Below, one piece after another: positions 54,030 through 63,566 of a stretch of DNA of 64,000 nt. The stretch spans positions 1,426,001-1,490,000 of the forward strand of contig NC_013080.1 of NCBI RefSeq assembly GCF_000142805.1, read 5' to 3'. Both the position numbers and the translations under genes were made by a program. The first letter of the stretch is position 1. Each line of letters opens with the position of its first letter. Source of the stretch: Lachancea thermotolerans CBS 6340 (lineage: Eukaryota > Ascomycota > Saccharomycetes > Saccharomycetales > Saccharomycetaceae). The notes beneath the pieces are model-generated. The model saw only the letters and a program-made list of their open reading frames with translations, had not been told where the DNA came from and ran no database searches.

Positions 54030-55826
54030 TCAAGCGATGGACCCTAAGCTCATCAGGACTAGCTGTATTAACACTTGCAACGACCAAAATCCGATTCTTT
54101 TCAGACGTAGATGTTTTCTATTATCATCCGCTGCGTACTCGGCAAAAGCGTCGTAAACTTCAAGACTTAAGTCGTCCATAAGAGCACTATCGTAGAGCGT
54201 CCAAGAACCCTCAAAATCTGATATATCTTTGACAACTCGGCACCTGATAGGGATGTATGTCCTTCTGGAGTTGATGTAGCCAACAATAGGCCTGATTAGT
54301 GCACTGTTTATGTAGCTGAGATCGTTTGTGAACAGTGGTACTTCTGCGGTAACGTTGTGGAGCCGCAAAAAAAAGTCCATTATGAAGTACCGTTGAGGAT
54401 CAATATCGTTTCGCTCAGGCAGTTGAAATTGTTCTGGAAGGATTATTGACGAATGACGTTTGGCTTCTTTGAAAAGCCGCTGTCCGATGACTGAAAACAT
54501 TTCGCTCAGCTGTAAGGCATCTGGATCTTCGTCAGGAAGCAAAATGTCACCAACCATGTCAACTTGTCCCTCCCGAATCCACCCAAAGGGGCCTTTCACA
54601 CCCGCATTCAGGTGGTCAATGCTTAAGTTGTCGACACGCATGCGAGTGACCTTCTTCCATGGAGAAGGATTTAACGGGGAATCATCGACCTTATATTTTT
54701 TGTGGATGGAGAACAGCGAGTTGTCGTAGGTTCCGCTGATATTATTGGCATTCATAAAGTCGAAAAACAGCCAATGCTTTCGCAACTGTGGCAGCTCACA
54801 ATTGAAAAAACTCACCTGGAATGGTCTGAACCCATTAGGCTGGTAAAGAGTAAATAAGACATCGTTCATCTCAAATCTCGATATCTCGAAGTCGCCAGGT
54901 TGATGAATATTCAAATAATTTTTTGGATCATCGTCTTCTTTCCAAAAGACGTGGGTCCTATCCACCACTCCACGTAGCCCATTGATAGTGACTTCATCCA
55001 AAATTCCCCTTCCGTTGATCCACTTACTAAAGCTCAAAGATATCTCGACCTGATCCATTGTAAGATCAAATTGCGCGTAGTTTCCATCGTCAAAATCTTC
55101 CCTGCTGACTAAGAGTCTTTCGCTAATCGCCAGCTTAGCTCTTTCTGCAGCTTCATTCTGTGACCCCTTTGTAAAGCTCTGTGTAAGTTTGGGCCTGCGC
55201 GATACGAACACCTTGTTGAAGCAAATCTTCCCAGATGACCAATCAGGAACAATAGCACTTTCGAACACAACAGAAAGAGCACTATTTTTTGTCAGAAGGT
55301 TGCCAACTTGTGTGGCTACATATTCCTGAGCAAGCACTGTATTCATCAAGTATATTATTAACGACGCAAACGTCGTGGTCCCTAAAATTATAAGGATAAC
55401 ATTGCTGACTAGGACCCAAGAAATGAAAGCACTGATGTCATCTGAGTTGAACGGCTTCATTGAGCGCGTAAGCGTCCATTTCAAATTAATCTTCAACTTT
55501 TGTAAAATTCCAGTAGTCTGAACTAGTAAGCGATCTCGCTCAGTGATGAATTTGAAGTGTGATTTGCCTTGCTCACCGCCTTTGTGAAGTGATTGGTTTG
55601 GAAGAGCTGTATTTGTTTCTCGGGGCGTCTTTTTGTTCTCATGATCGCCGCCTTCCCTAACATGATGGCTATTCCACCTTGCGTGCCGCAGCGTTGATGA
55701 GCGCGCCTGGACGTAATATAGCCCAGCATATGAAGGAACAAAAGGCGATACTGCTCTTTGATGCGCGATACCGGTGTATACTTTATATTTTAATAACAGG
55801 TTCGGCAGCGTCTTGAGCCTTTGCAT
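54030..55826 (-). CDS. MDM31: Mdm31 mitochondrial inner-membrane protein
   Basis: 598 aa from the first in-frame ATG at 55826 (S. cerevisiae 579). Mdm31, with Mdm32, is needed for mitochondrial shape, nucleoid organisation and cardiolipin/phospholipid homeostasis. The first 30 residues are a basic presequence (MQRLKTLPNLLLKYK). An inner-membrane helix follows near residues 150-180 (ISWVLVSNVILIILGTTTF). The large intermembrane-space domain carries FESAIVPDWSSGKICFNKV, then YAQFDLTMDQVEISLSFSKW and DEVTINGLRGVVDRTHVFWK. A C-terminal hydrophobic segment closes the protein (FWSLQVLIQLVLMSLGSI). Confidence 0.95.
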   Translation of the reverse strand: MQRLKTLPNLLLKYKVYTGIAHQRAVSPFVPSYAGLYYVQARSSTLRHARWNSHHVREGGDHENKKTPRETNTALPNQSLHKGGEQGKSHFKFITERDRLLVQTTGILQKLKINLKWTLTRSMKPFNSDDISAFISWVLVSNVILIILGTTTFASLIIYLMNTVLAQEYVATQVGNLLTKNSALSVVFESAIVPDWSSGKICFNKVFVSRRPKLTQSFTKGSQNEAAERAKLAISERLLVSREDFDDGNYAQFDLTMDQVEISLSFSKWINGRGILDEVTINGLRGVVDRTHVFWKEDDDPKNYLNIHQPGDFEISRFEMNDVLFTLYQPNGFRPFQVSFFNCELPQLRKHWLFFDFMNANNISGTYDNSLFSIHKKYKVDDSPLNPSPWKKVTRMRVDNLSIDHLNAGVKGPFGWIREGQVDMVGDILLPDEDPDALQLSEMFSVIGQRLFKEAKRHSSIILPEQFQLPERNDIDPQRYFIMDFFLRLHNVTAEVPLFTNDLSYINSALIRPIVGYINSRRTYIPIRCRVVKDISDFEGSWTLYDSALMDDLSLEVYDAFAEYAADDNRKHLRLKRIGFWSLQVLIQLVLMSLGSIA

Positions 55827-56091
55827 TGAGGTCCGCTTGCCAATGGTCTGCGTTGAAATTGCGTTCACTATCCCGTATATTTTCTGAAGTTGGCAATCTA
55901 ACAATTTCAAAGAAATTACGAACACAAGTCCAAAAGGTCATAAATACAAGCACGCCCAATTCAAGCTGTGTTGTTTTCGATAGACAGCTTAGTACGGCTG
56001 CTCATTCCAGTTCATTGACTGTCCACTTCTTTTACAAAGATTTTGTCATACTAGCATTTGATGCCATTATGTTAGTACGATTTCATCAAAA

Positions 56092-56182
56092 GCGGATTTA
56101 GCTCAGATGGGAGAGCGCCAGACTGAAGATAACTTTGGTCACTGAAATCTGGAGGTCCTGTGTTCGATCCACAGAATTCGCA
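56092..56182 (+). tRNA. tRNA-Phe(GAA) with an 18-nt intron
   Basis: 91 nt including the intron at about 56129-56146. The mature sequence has acceptor stem GCGGATT/AATTCGC, D arm with GGGAGAGC, anticodon GAA at 56125-56127, and T arm GTTCGATC. The intron sits one base 3' of the anticodon, the standard place, as in all S. cerevisiae tF(GAA) genes. Confidence 0.97.
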
Positions 56183-56453
56183 TTGATTTTTTTTTGAAAA
56201 ATACTCACTTGGGTCACTAGATCCATGACATATCGCAAAACTTTTCTGGGCCTTAAGTCAGCCAAAGATGCGCAGGGAGGCACACTTAAACCTTAGAAGA
56301 AAAAGCTTTGAGCATTTATGTATCACCTTGTACGTTTATTAAAATTTTTCCTGCAATGCTTCAACAAAAGACTAGTTCTATATTGAAATCTTTGGCTCAG
56401 TTCATCGCACATTTACTGGAAACGTAGAACGCAATTCAATCTTAAATTAAACC

Positions 56454-56984
56454 ATGTCCGAAATTCCAGAAAACTCCAACGTGTCGATCTTTAGCAAGAA
56501 CGAGAAAAAGGCCAGAGAGGCCATTTTGAAGTTGGGCTTGAAGCAAGTCCCAGGTATTTCTCGTGTTACCTTCAGAAAGAAAAACAACCAAATTTTCGCC
56601 ATTGAGAGACCAGAGGTCTACAGATCCCACGGTGGCAACTTTGTTGTCTTCGGCGAGGCCAAGGTTGACGACTTCCCACAGAGACTTGCCAAGGCACAGC
56701 AGGAGGCCCAGCTAGCTGGCCCTGGCGTTGCCGCGGCTGGTGCTGACGCGATCTCCAAGGACCCTCAGTCGATCCAAGCTGACATGGAGGCCGCTGCCGC
56801 TGCCAACGAGAACAAGGTTGCTGAGGTTGAGGAAGAGAGCTCGGGCCCCGTCGATGAAACTGGACTCAACCAGGACGACATCGAACTGGTCATGCAACAG
56901 GCTAATGTTCCAAGACAAAAGGCTGCCAAGGCTTTGCGCGAGCATAACTCTGACATCGTGAATGCCATCATGTCTTTGTCTTAA
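56454..56984 (+). CDS. EGD2: Egd2 alpha subunit of the nascent polypeptide-associated complex
   Basis: 176 aa (S. cerevisiae 174). Egd2 with Egd1 or Btt1 binds nascent chains at the ribosome exit. The NAC domain spans about 14-80 (KNEKKAREAILKLGLKQVPG, ISRVTFRKKNNQIFAIERPE, SHGGNFVVFGEAKVDD). A UBA domain forms the last 40 residues (QDDIELVMQQANVPRQKAAK). Codon use is biased to preferred yeast codons, as expected for an abundant protein. LNP1 ends 18 bp from it, convergent. Confidence 0.97.
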   Translation: MSEIPENSNVSIFSKNEKKAREAILKLGLKQVPGISRVTFRKKNNQIFAIERPEVYRSHGGNFVVFGEAKVDDFPQRLAKAQQEAQLAGPGVAAAGADAISKDPQSIQADMEAAAAANENKVAEVEEESSGPVDETGLNQDDIELVMQQANVPRQKAAKALREHNSDIVNAIMSLS

Positions 56985-57002
56985 ACAATTTTGCTTAACT
57001 TT

Positions 57003-57818
57003 TTACATAGTTTTATTTGCTGAGGATGTTACAGACAATTCATCTTTGCTTTCTTCATTATCATGGGAATCGCCATCTGGGGTATCGAATTTCCAGCCAC
57101 AGAATGGGCAGACATAATGCAGCTGGGTCCCACCAATGCTGTAACTTCCTGCATGCTTGCCGCACTCGCTGCACACTATAGGCTTCATCTGCGAGTTTAG
57201 CTTCAGGTCGCCTCCAGAAATTACGTCCAGTACCTTGTCAAACCACTTTTCCCTCTGGACTTGTGATTCTTGCGTATTTTCATGGCTCTTAAAGCCCTCC
57301 AGCTCTCTCTGTAGCTTACTGAGCTCTTCGTGCTTACTTCTCACTTCTTCGTCCATTAAAGTTACAGCGTCCTCTGCCTGATGCTCACCAGAAGAGAATC
57401 GTTGTATCAATGAATTTGTAGAATAAAAGTGCGTCTTCTGCTTGAGAGCCTCCAGCTTATCTTGGTGTTCTGCCCTCAGCTTATCGAGCTTACGAACAGT
57501 TCTTTGTGCGGAGTATTCGAACCACTTATTTAAGGTCCACTTTAGTAGGACGAAGGCCGCGACTGAGGCAACCAGGATAGCTAATATGAAATGTTTGTCA
57601 CTTAGGCGCAAGTATGAGGCAGCGGTAAATACAGCAAGTGCACTTGATCCGTATAAATTCATGTATCCTTGCCATTTAGACCTTGTGGCATCCTTCTTTT
57701 TCAAGGCCACGTCCAACTGGTGGATCTTTGAAGTTATGGTGGCCAATTGCTGGGTATACCGTTTAATCAAAGTCTCTTGAGACTGACCACGAATGAGATC
57801 CTTAACTTTACTAAACAT
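57003..57818 (-). CDS. LNP1: Lnp1 lunapark, ER three-way junction protein
   Basis: 271 aa (S. cerevisiae 278). Lnp1 stabilises tubular ER junctions against Sey1. A coiled N terminus (LATITSKIHQLDVALKKK) precedes two hydrophobic segments between about 55 and 105, which form a hairpin in the membrane (ALAVFTAASYLRL and ILAILVASVAAFVLLKW). A coiled coil follows. The C-terminal Cys4 zinc finger is intact: CSECGKHAG and CPFCGW. A serine/acidic tail completes it. It is divergent from CTF8 with 108 bp between the ATGs. Confidence 0.95.
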   Translation of the reverse strand: MFSKVKDLIRGQSQETLIKRYTQQLATITSKIHQLDVALKKKDATRSKWQGYMNLYGSSALAVFTAASYLRLSDKHFILAILVASVAAFVLLKWTLNKWFEYSAQRTVRKLDKLRAEHQDKLEALKQKTHFYSTNSLIQRFSSGEHQAEDAVTLMDEEVRSKHEELSKLQRELEGFKSHENTQESQVQREKWFDKVLDVISGGDLKLNSQMKPIVCSECGKHAGSYSIGGTQLHYVCPFCGWKFDTPDGDSHDNEESKDELSVTSSANKTM

Positions 57819-57926
57819 GTTTTTGATTTGTACTTATTTTCGTTTGTTTCTTGAAATTAGTTGAGTGTATCATGTTAGCTAATTCATATTTCAAAAACAG
57901 TTCATCTCTTGGTAAGGAATATAGTA

Positions 57927-58316
57927 ATGCCTGCCGTTGAAATATCAGTCTCTAAGCTTGGCAGTCTCTTTCAAGAAGAAGGCAAGATTTCGGTTTATAC
58001 ACGACTAGGCAATACTCTCCTAGAGATCCAAGGTGAGCTAGAACACCCGCTAGAAGTACCTCAAGGAAATACGAACGGTAAATTCACGAAGTATCGAGGT
58101 GAGGACATTGTTAGATTTGGACTGCTCTCTGTTGATGAAGATCAAAAGAGGGCCACGTTGTTTGTTGGGGAGAAACAAAGACTGCTAGGCACGATTGTTA
58201 AACTGGAGACACCATTGGGTTTGCTTAAATTTGATCATGAATCGGTATCAGTGGAACTTCAAGACATTATAAGGTACAAGATAATTTTCAAAGATCGGCC
58301 CTTGCCGGTTATGTAG
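57927..58316 (+). CDS. CTF8: Ctf8 subunit of the alternative clamp loader Ctf18-RFC
   Basis: 129 aa from the first ATG at 57927 (S. cerevisiae 133). Ctf8 with Dcc1 and Ctf18 loads PCNA for sister-chromatid cohesion. Recognised pieces are MPAVEISVSKLGSLF, RLGNTLLEIQGELEHP, YRGEDIVRFGLL, LFVGEKQRLLG and ETPLGLLKFD, in the order expected. Its place next to LNP1 (YHR192W-YHR191C) is as in S. cerevisiae. Convergent with MNS1, 55 bp apart. Confidence 0.93.
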   Translation: MPAVEISVSKLGSLFQEEGKISVYTRLGNTLLEIQGELEHPLEVPQGNTNGKFTKYRGEDIVRFGLLSVDEDQKRATLFVGEKQRLLGTIVKLETPLGLLKFDHESVSVELQDIIRYKIIFKDRPLPVM

Positions 58317-58371
58317 AAACTGGGTACTTCATTGAACTATAAAACACACAGTCCTGAGCTCTGTTCTTATT

Positions 58372-60003
58372 CTACAGATGCCACCCAGTGACTAGGTTAT
58401 GCGCTTTGAGATTCTGTTCGGGTATGACTGGAAAAGGGTGTGCCTCTGTGTTGAAAACCAAACCAGTCAAGTCGACGTCATCCTGAAATAATAAATGGAG
58501 GTATTTCAACGTTTCTGCGAGCCAGAAACTTTCCATGTTGTCACCTTTAGAAGGCGGTTCTGAAAGCACATTTGTGATCGAAGTATAAGCGCACTCAGTG
58601 TCAGATTTCTTGCAGTTTACACCCGAGTGCCGCCTGAAAGACTGAAAAATTTCCCATCCCCAGTCCCTGTATTTTTGCTCTTTGGTTAAATGATACAGAA
58701 ACATAATGGATTCAACAGTTTCAGGCCTCTGTAAGTTATGAGAGTCAGCCGGCTTGATGAAAAAGTCGCCATCTGCAGATTGCCAAGCGCCTACGATTCC
58801 GCTTGCGTATTTATCGTTGAACACAACAATTTCGGGGGCTAACCCAGACGGAACTTGATGATACATTTGATAACAAGTGTAAGTAAGCTCCTGTGCCAAA
58901 GTCCAATCTTCCTCTCGTTTCTGATCCCAAAACTGCTGGTTGCGAGCCTCCGAAATTGGTAGGCCTTCAGTAGCTCCCATGGCTAACAGTCCTCCCATGA
59001 AACATACAAGGTGGTCCATTTTAGAGGACAGCGGCCCAGAAAGTCCGCGTTCCTTTTCGCCAATATAAGTAAGCCCACTTGGGTTGGACTTAGATAATAA
59101 GTTTTCTTTTATTCCTTCGACTGATACACGATATAGGTCGTAGTAAATTCTTTCGTGCGTTTGGAGGTACTGCTTGAGTAAGTACTCGTAAAACGAATCG
59201 CCTCGAGAGCCTAGCCTTATGTTAGATCCTCTGAAGGTTCCGGTATCAGGATATGTGTAAATTGACACTAGTCCTTTATATTTCTTGATCAGATCATTCT
59301 GTTCATATAGGGGCTTATAGGCTTTCTCTACAGCTTTCCAGTACCTGTTATCAGCTGTAATTGCGCTCAAGTATTTGAATTCTAATTGCAGGGTTGTGAA
59401 TTCAGCTGTTGAGGATGCACCCTCATCGACATGATTCTTTTGCGAAGCGCCAGTATGCAAGTTGATGCTTGAGTACGGAATTCCAGTTGAAGTGTTAAAC
59501 GCTGGAAGCATTCGGTCCGCCAGGTCTTTTGCTTTGTTCAGATAAACAGTAGGATCTCCGAGCAAGAGTTCATTCGAGAGATAGTACGCAGAAAGAAGCC
59601 CACCTAACATGCGGATGGTTGTTTCGAAAAGAGAGACACTCGCATCGATGTCATAATCAAGATCCCTGGTTACCCAACTTTCGACTTTTACGAGTTCGTG
59701 TTTGAACAAATTCTTGTTCGAAGAACTCGTAGTGGAATTGTACATGAGAAGCATTGTATCAATGGAGTCAATGATAATCCAGCCCAAAGGTTTCGCCTTT
59801 GACCCATACATGTTAGAGGTAGTTTTGGATAGCGGTCCGTAGATGTCGGCATCCCACCCGTGAGCTGCATAGCCTTTCCATGCTTGTAGGAAAGTCGCCT
59901 CGATTTCTGTCCTCTTATAGGACGATGACTGTAGGCTATAGTATAAAAACAGGAGATAAGCCGCTATTGCTATACTCGCACCTATCCCTTTGAAAAGAAC
60001 CAT
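58372..60003 (-). CDS. MNS1: Mns1 ER alpha-1,2-mannosidase I (GH47)
   Basis: 543 aa (S. cerevisiae 549). Mns1 removes one mannose from Man9GlcNAc2 to give Man8B in the ER, timing the entry of glycoproteins into degradation. It is a type II membrane protein: the N-terminal helix (IGASIAIAAYLLFLYYSL) anchors it. The GH47 domain fills the rest: GWIIIDSIDTMLLMYN, SLFETTIRMLGGLLSAYYL, GSRGDSFYEYLLKQYLQT, HLVCFMGGLLAMGA, RPETVESIMFLYHLT, and NTEAHPF with calcium-binding Thr519. Paired cysteines near CFMGG and CYQMYH resemble the disulfide pattern of the yeast enzyme. Confidence 0.97.
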   Translation of the reverse strand: MVLFKGIGASIAIAAYLLFLYYSLQSSSYKRTEIEATFLQAWKGYAAHGWDADIYGPLSKTTSNMYGSKAKPLGWIIIDSIDTMLLMYNSTTSSSNKNLFKHELVKVESWVTRDLDYDIDASVSLFETTIRMLGGLLSAYYLSNELLLGDPTVYLNKAKDLADRMLPAFNTSTGIPYSSINLHTGASQKNHVDEGASSTAEFTTLQLEFKYLSAITADNRYWKAVEKAYKPLYEQNDLIKKYKGLVSIYTYPDTGTFRGSNIRLGSRGDSFYEYLLKQYLQTHERIYYDLYRVSVEGIKENLLSKSNPSGLTYIGEKERGLSGPLSSKMDHLVCFMGGLLAMGATEGLPISEARNQQFWDQKREEDWTLAQELTYTCYQMYHQVPSGLAPEIVVFNDKYASGIVGAWQSADGDFFIKPADSHNLQRPETVESIMFLYHLTKEQKYRDWGWEIFQSFRRHSGVNCKKSDTECAYTSITNVLSEPPSKGDNMESFWLAETLKYLHLLFQDDVDLTGLVFNTEAHPFPVIPEQNLKAHNLVTGWHL

Positions 60004-60258
60004 TGTTATATCTTAAGGCAGAAAGTTTGACAGTTTTGGAACCATTCGGTTGCACTCGCAGAGAAAGTTAGGGTAGTTGAAAATTTTTCAAGTCTTTGTC
60101 TTCTCACGGTTTCGGGCAAGCTCTCGCGGCTTGTTCCCTGACTATTTCGCTGTCGTGGATCTAGAGATGTTCTGAGGATTTGAGTTTGCAAGAAGACACT
60201 TTTTTTCAAGCATTTAAAGATTAACTAGTTGATGACTGAGTAGGCTGCCAGCAGACTA

Positions 60259-62217
60259 ATGATATCTACCGTGGTAGGGGAGTCTATACCTCCGAATACC
60301 AAGCATGCTGTATCGGTATGTTTACCGACATGGGACTCAACTATTGGATACGAAGAAGGGGATCCAAAAGTGGTTAACAGCATGAGAACTGGATATCCGC
60401 GATTCTTCATCCACAAATCCATAAAGAACTTATGCGAGAGCCTCAAAGCGAAGTTCGCTAAAGAAGATGAGACGTGCCTAGTTTTTCCTAGCTACCAAGT
60501 GGCAAAGAGATGTCGAGAGTTTGTTAAGGTGAAGGGTGATCCAGCCACAAGGGTGCGTATTTTGCAACTAGCAACACCGCCTCCAGCTACAGAGGAGGAG
60601 CATGCATGGAGACATGAGTGCAAGGTATCTGTGGTTTTCGTGCCAACCGATTGTTTTGGCCTCCTTAAGCAGTATTGGCAGCATACCGGAGAGATAGTTA
60701 GCAGCAGGATGGCGGAATATGTGTTGCAAGAACTGGCCGAAGTTGAAAAGAGGGAGATCAGCCGTAAGTCCACCGCACCTACTGCTGTGAGTGACGCTGC
60801 TGGGCTTGAAAAAGAGAATTCTGCGGAGGAAATCAAAGGTGAAGAAGAATTCATTGAACAGCGCTTTGGCAGGAACCTTGACTTCTCATACGCAGATAAA
60901 GCCAAAACCTTAGTGAAGAGGAGGATTGCTCGCAAGGTGGTCGACGTTGATGAGGATGAAACCTCTCAAATGCAGGACTTGACAATAGAATCGAGGACGG
61001 ATCAGCATGGGGCTCCCGTTCCAACTAACGGCTCTAGCGTCCCTGCAGAACCCATCCAACAAGAGACGGCCGGGACTGAAGCTCCTCTAGTGGAGGAAAG
61101 AGTTCATGTTAATGCTGATCGTGATGTCTTCTTATTTCCCAGCGGAATGGCTGCGATTTATACAGCTCATAGGCTTCTACTAACATTGGACTCCAAACGA
61201 GTGCGTCGCAGGCAGGCATCTATAACAGACCGTCCTAATAATGGATATACTTCACCTAGTTCCAGATCAAATGATCTGATTGGATATGGCGCGCCATACA
61301 AAAAAACCGTCATGTTTGGTTTTCCCTACACTGACACGCTATCAATACTAAGGAAGTTCAACCACACTCATTTTTTGGGAGATGGCGACCAGAAATCAAT
61401 GGACCAGCTGAAGGATATACTACACTCTGGGGAGCAAATTCTAGCCGTATTCATGGAAGCACCTTCCAACCCGCTATTGAAAATGGGCGACTTGGTAGAA
61501 CTCAGGGAGCTTGCAAATGCGTATGGGTTTTACATTGTGGTCGATGAGACTGCTGGTGGATTTGTCAACATTGATGTTCTTCCACATGCTGATATTGTGT
61601 GCTCTTCATTGACTAAAATTTTTAGCGGAGATTCCAATGTTATGGCAGGTTCTGTTGTGCTTAATCCAAGGTCACCGCTATATCCCTTCGCTCAACAGTT
61701 CTTTAGTAGTGATAGCTTTGAAGACTTGCTTTGGTGCGAAGACGCGATATATTTAGAAAGAAACTCTAGGGATTTCGCGACCCGTACTTTGACGGTGAAC
61801 AAAAACACCCAGCGTTTGTTAGAGGATGTCCTTCTTCCACAGGAGGGCAAGTTGTTCAAGAAGATATTTTTCCCCAGCTTGACATCTGAAGAAACTAAGC
61901 GGAACTACGACGTAGTACTGTGCCCGCAGGGTGGTTACGGCGGGCTATTCTCATTGACTTTTTACAGAGAAGAACAGGCGCGGGTGTTTTTCGACGTGTT
62001 GGAGCTTTGTAAAGGGCCCTCTTTGGGCACCAACTTCACACTAGCCTGCCCATACGCAATCTTGGCGCACTACGCAGAGCTTGAAGAGGTGGCTAAGTAC
62101 GGAGTCGAACGATCGCTAGTGCGGGTTAGTGTCGGACTTGAAAGTGCCGAGAGCCTCAATCACGTCTTTTCGCATGCTATAAAAGAAGCGCTGAAAGTCG
62201 CGTCTTCATCGCCCTAG
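60259..62217 (+). CDS. STR2: Str2 cystathionine gamma-synthase (PLP enzyme)
   Basis: 652 aa (S. cerevisiae STR2 639; its post-duplication partner is YML082W). Str2 makes cystathionine from cysteine and O-succinyl- or O-acetylhomoserine in transsulfuration. The N-terminal extension (SVCLPTWDSTIGYEEGD) and YPRFFIHKSIKNLCESL are typical of this yeast subfamily. PLP-domain motifs include FPSGMAAIYTAHRLLL, FGFPYTDTLSIL, FMEAPSNPLLKM, VVDETAGGFVN, and SLTKIFSGDSNVMAGSV with PLP Lys453. The segment between about 170 and 280 is variable and acidic. The neighbour ATP18 matches the YML082W locus, so the gene stands for both S. cerevisiae copies. Confidence 0.93.
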   Translation: MISTVVGESIPPNTKHAVSVCLPTWDSTIGYEEGDPKVVNSMRTGYPRFFIHKSIKNLCESLKAKFAKEDETCLVFPSYQVAKRCREFVKVKGDPATRVRILQLATPPPATEEEHAWRHECKVSVVFVPTDCFGLLKQYWQHTGEIVSSRMAEYVLQELAEVEKREISRKSTAPTAVSDAAGLEKENSAEEIKGEEEFIEQRFGRNLDFSYADKAKTLVKRRIARKVVDVDEDETSQMQDLTIESRTDQHGAPVPTNGSSVPAEPIQQETAGTEAPLVEERVHVNADRDVFLFPSGMAAIYTAHRLLLTLDSKRVRRRQASITDRPNNGYTSPSSRSNDLIGYGAPYKKTVMFGFPYTDTLSILRKFNHTHFLGDGDQKSMDQLKDILHSGEQILAVFMEAPSNPLLKMGDLVELRELANAYGFYIVVDETAGGFVNIDVLPHADIVCSSLTKIFSGDSNVMAGSVVLNPRSPLYPFAQQFFSSDSFEDLLWCEDAIYLERNSRDFATRTLTVNKNTQRLLEDVLLPQEGKLFKKIFFPSLTSEETKRNYDVVLCPQGGYGGLFSLTFYREEQARVFFDVLELCKGPSLGTNFTLACPYAILAHYAELEEVAKYGVERSLVRVSVGLESAESLNHVFSHAIKEALKVASSSP

Positions 62218-62388
62218 GCCAAGCGAAGAGCTCGCGGCGCGTTTTCTTTTTGAGACCATCAGTTATGTATTGACTTGTAAGTGCAGAATATATATACAAT
62301 CTGTCATTAGGTGGATTGAGCGTTCAGGGGGCTAGCAAGCATATGGGTTCTTTCGTAAAGTCTCTGCTCCGGACTCCAAGAGTCGGAT

Positions 62389-62568
62389 CTACTTCAATTC
62401 CACTGGCTTCTCACCTCTGGCGAAACGCGGGTTTCTAGGGTCGTTGATGAATTCAGCCGTTTGAGCGGATGCGCTCGCTGCTTTACCAACGCCCCAGTAA
62501 ACGAAAACCCCTCCGACAAAGAAGGGCCAGTATGGCTTGAGAATCGGAGTTGGAAATCTCTTGAACAT
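62389..62568 (-). CDS. ATP18: Atp18 subunit i/j of mitochondrial F1Fo ATP synthase
   Basis: 59 aa, the S. cerevisiae length, from the ATG at 62568; codons further upstream are open but without a fitting start. Blocks MFKRFPTPILKPYWPFFVGG (one helix across the inner membrane) and EFINDPRNPRFARGEK are close to the family. Atp18 stabilises the Fo sector and dimers. A 16-bp direct repeat lies just upstream. The STR2-ATP18 pair mirrors YML082W-YML081C-A. Confidence 0.97.
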   Translation of the reverse strand: MFKRFPTPILKPYWPFFVGGVFVYWGVGKAASASAQTAEFINDPRNPRFARGEKPVELK

Positions 62569-63566
62569 TCCTAATTGTGGGTTTAGCAAAGGCTGTGTTC
62601 AACAAAGGCTGTGTTCAACAAGCGAAAGGTAAGCTACGAATCTTTAGTGGGTGGGTTTCTATGAGAAGAGAACTCATAAAATTTTAGGAGACATACGTCT
62701 GCGGTGATTAACATGTGCGGTATTTGCTACATTAGATCCGTGATTGGATCGTATCATGTGATCATATACATGAAAGGGTTAGACAACCCCAGATGAATAT
62801 AGGATCTGTGTGGCAGATTATACTCATGATAGGAAATATCCCACTCTCAAGAAAAACTAATTCACGTGGGAGGTGGCCTCTCGGCCTTTGAGAAAAGCTG
62901 CTTGTAATACCTTCCACACTCTAAGCTGTGCCGTTGCTAGGGGCTTTTGCTTCTTAGTGTGGTCTCCTTGCAAACCCTTGACGGCAGTAGCCGGTACTCA
63001 GTTCGGGTTATTCAGGGCCGACATTCCCCCGTATTCTCTCGTGTATAATGATATATGATAAGATTGGTAATTTCCCGAGGGTAGCCGCCAAGCTCCAACA
63101 CTCTCACTAAAAACCCAGCATTTGCAAACGGGATATAGTGTGCCTTACTATTTTTGGCTGGTCAACAGGACGTCAAGTGGTTAGGATTTTTTTACGAAGA
63201 ATAACTCATCGGCCTTCATCTTTAGAACTTAGAATCTGGCCCCAGGTCAAACATTGTAGGCACGAGCAATGCGCATTTGTCGGTGTTATCCTTCTCCAAA
63301 ATGGTGTGGGGTCCCAGTAAGGCGCGCGGGTTATTTGTGGATTCCCTTCTCGCAAATGCTCCGCTGCAGTCCACAGCTTTGTCTCACTTGGATCGTCTTC
63401 TGTCTAGTTCACGTGATGCGCGGATTTTGCCGAAAGGCAACAGGTTGTTTCGGGGAGCTCCGTTCAACTTCATGATAACCCGTATAAAAGAGGATGAGTA
63501 TGCGACGGGGTGGTGACAGCTCTGCTCCAAGCTTTGGCTAACTCTCCAGCTATATTTACACGTATC
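62569..63566. promoter_or_regulatory. Divergent ATP18/DAL2 intergenic region
   Basis: 998 bp between two divergent genes. Near ATP18 there is a perfect 16-bp tandem repeat (62587-62618). CACGTG words occur at 62863-62868 and 63410-63415. Near DAL2, GATA-factor cores occur at 63057-63062 (GATAAG), 63286-63290 (TTATC) and 63474-63478 (GATAA), and TATAAAAG at 63483-63490. Several 60- to 80-codon frames overlap here, none recognisable. No RNA gene seen. Confidence 0.55.
62587..62618. repeat. Perfect 16-bp tandem repeat upstream of ATP18
   Basis: CAAAGGCTGTGTTCAA at 62587-62602 is repeated exactly at 62603-62618, starting 19 bp upstream of the ATP18 ATG, so it would fall in the leader. Confidence 0.9.

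Noticed and set aside
62873-63516. Several overlapping 60- to 80-codon plus-strand frames between ATP18 and DAL2.
   Set aside because: They overlap each other in different frames, have no family resemblance, and lie in what must be the promoters of the two genes.
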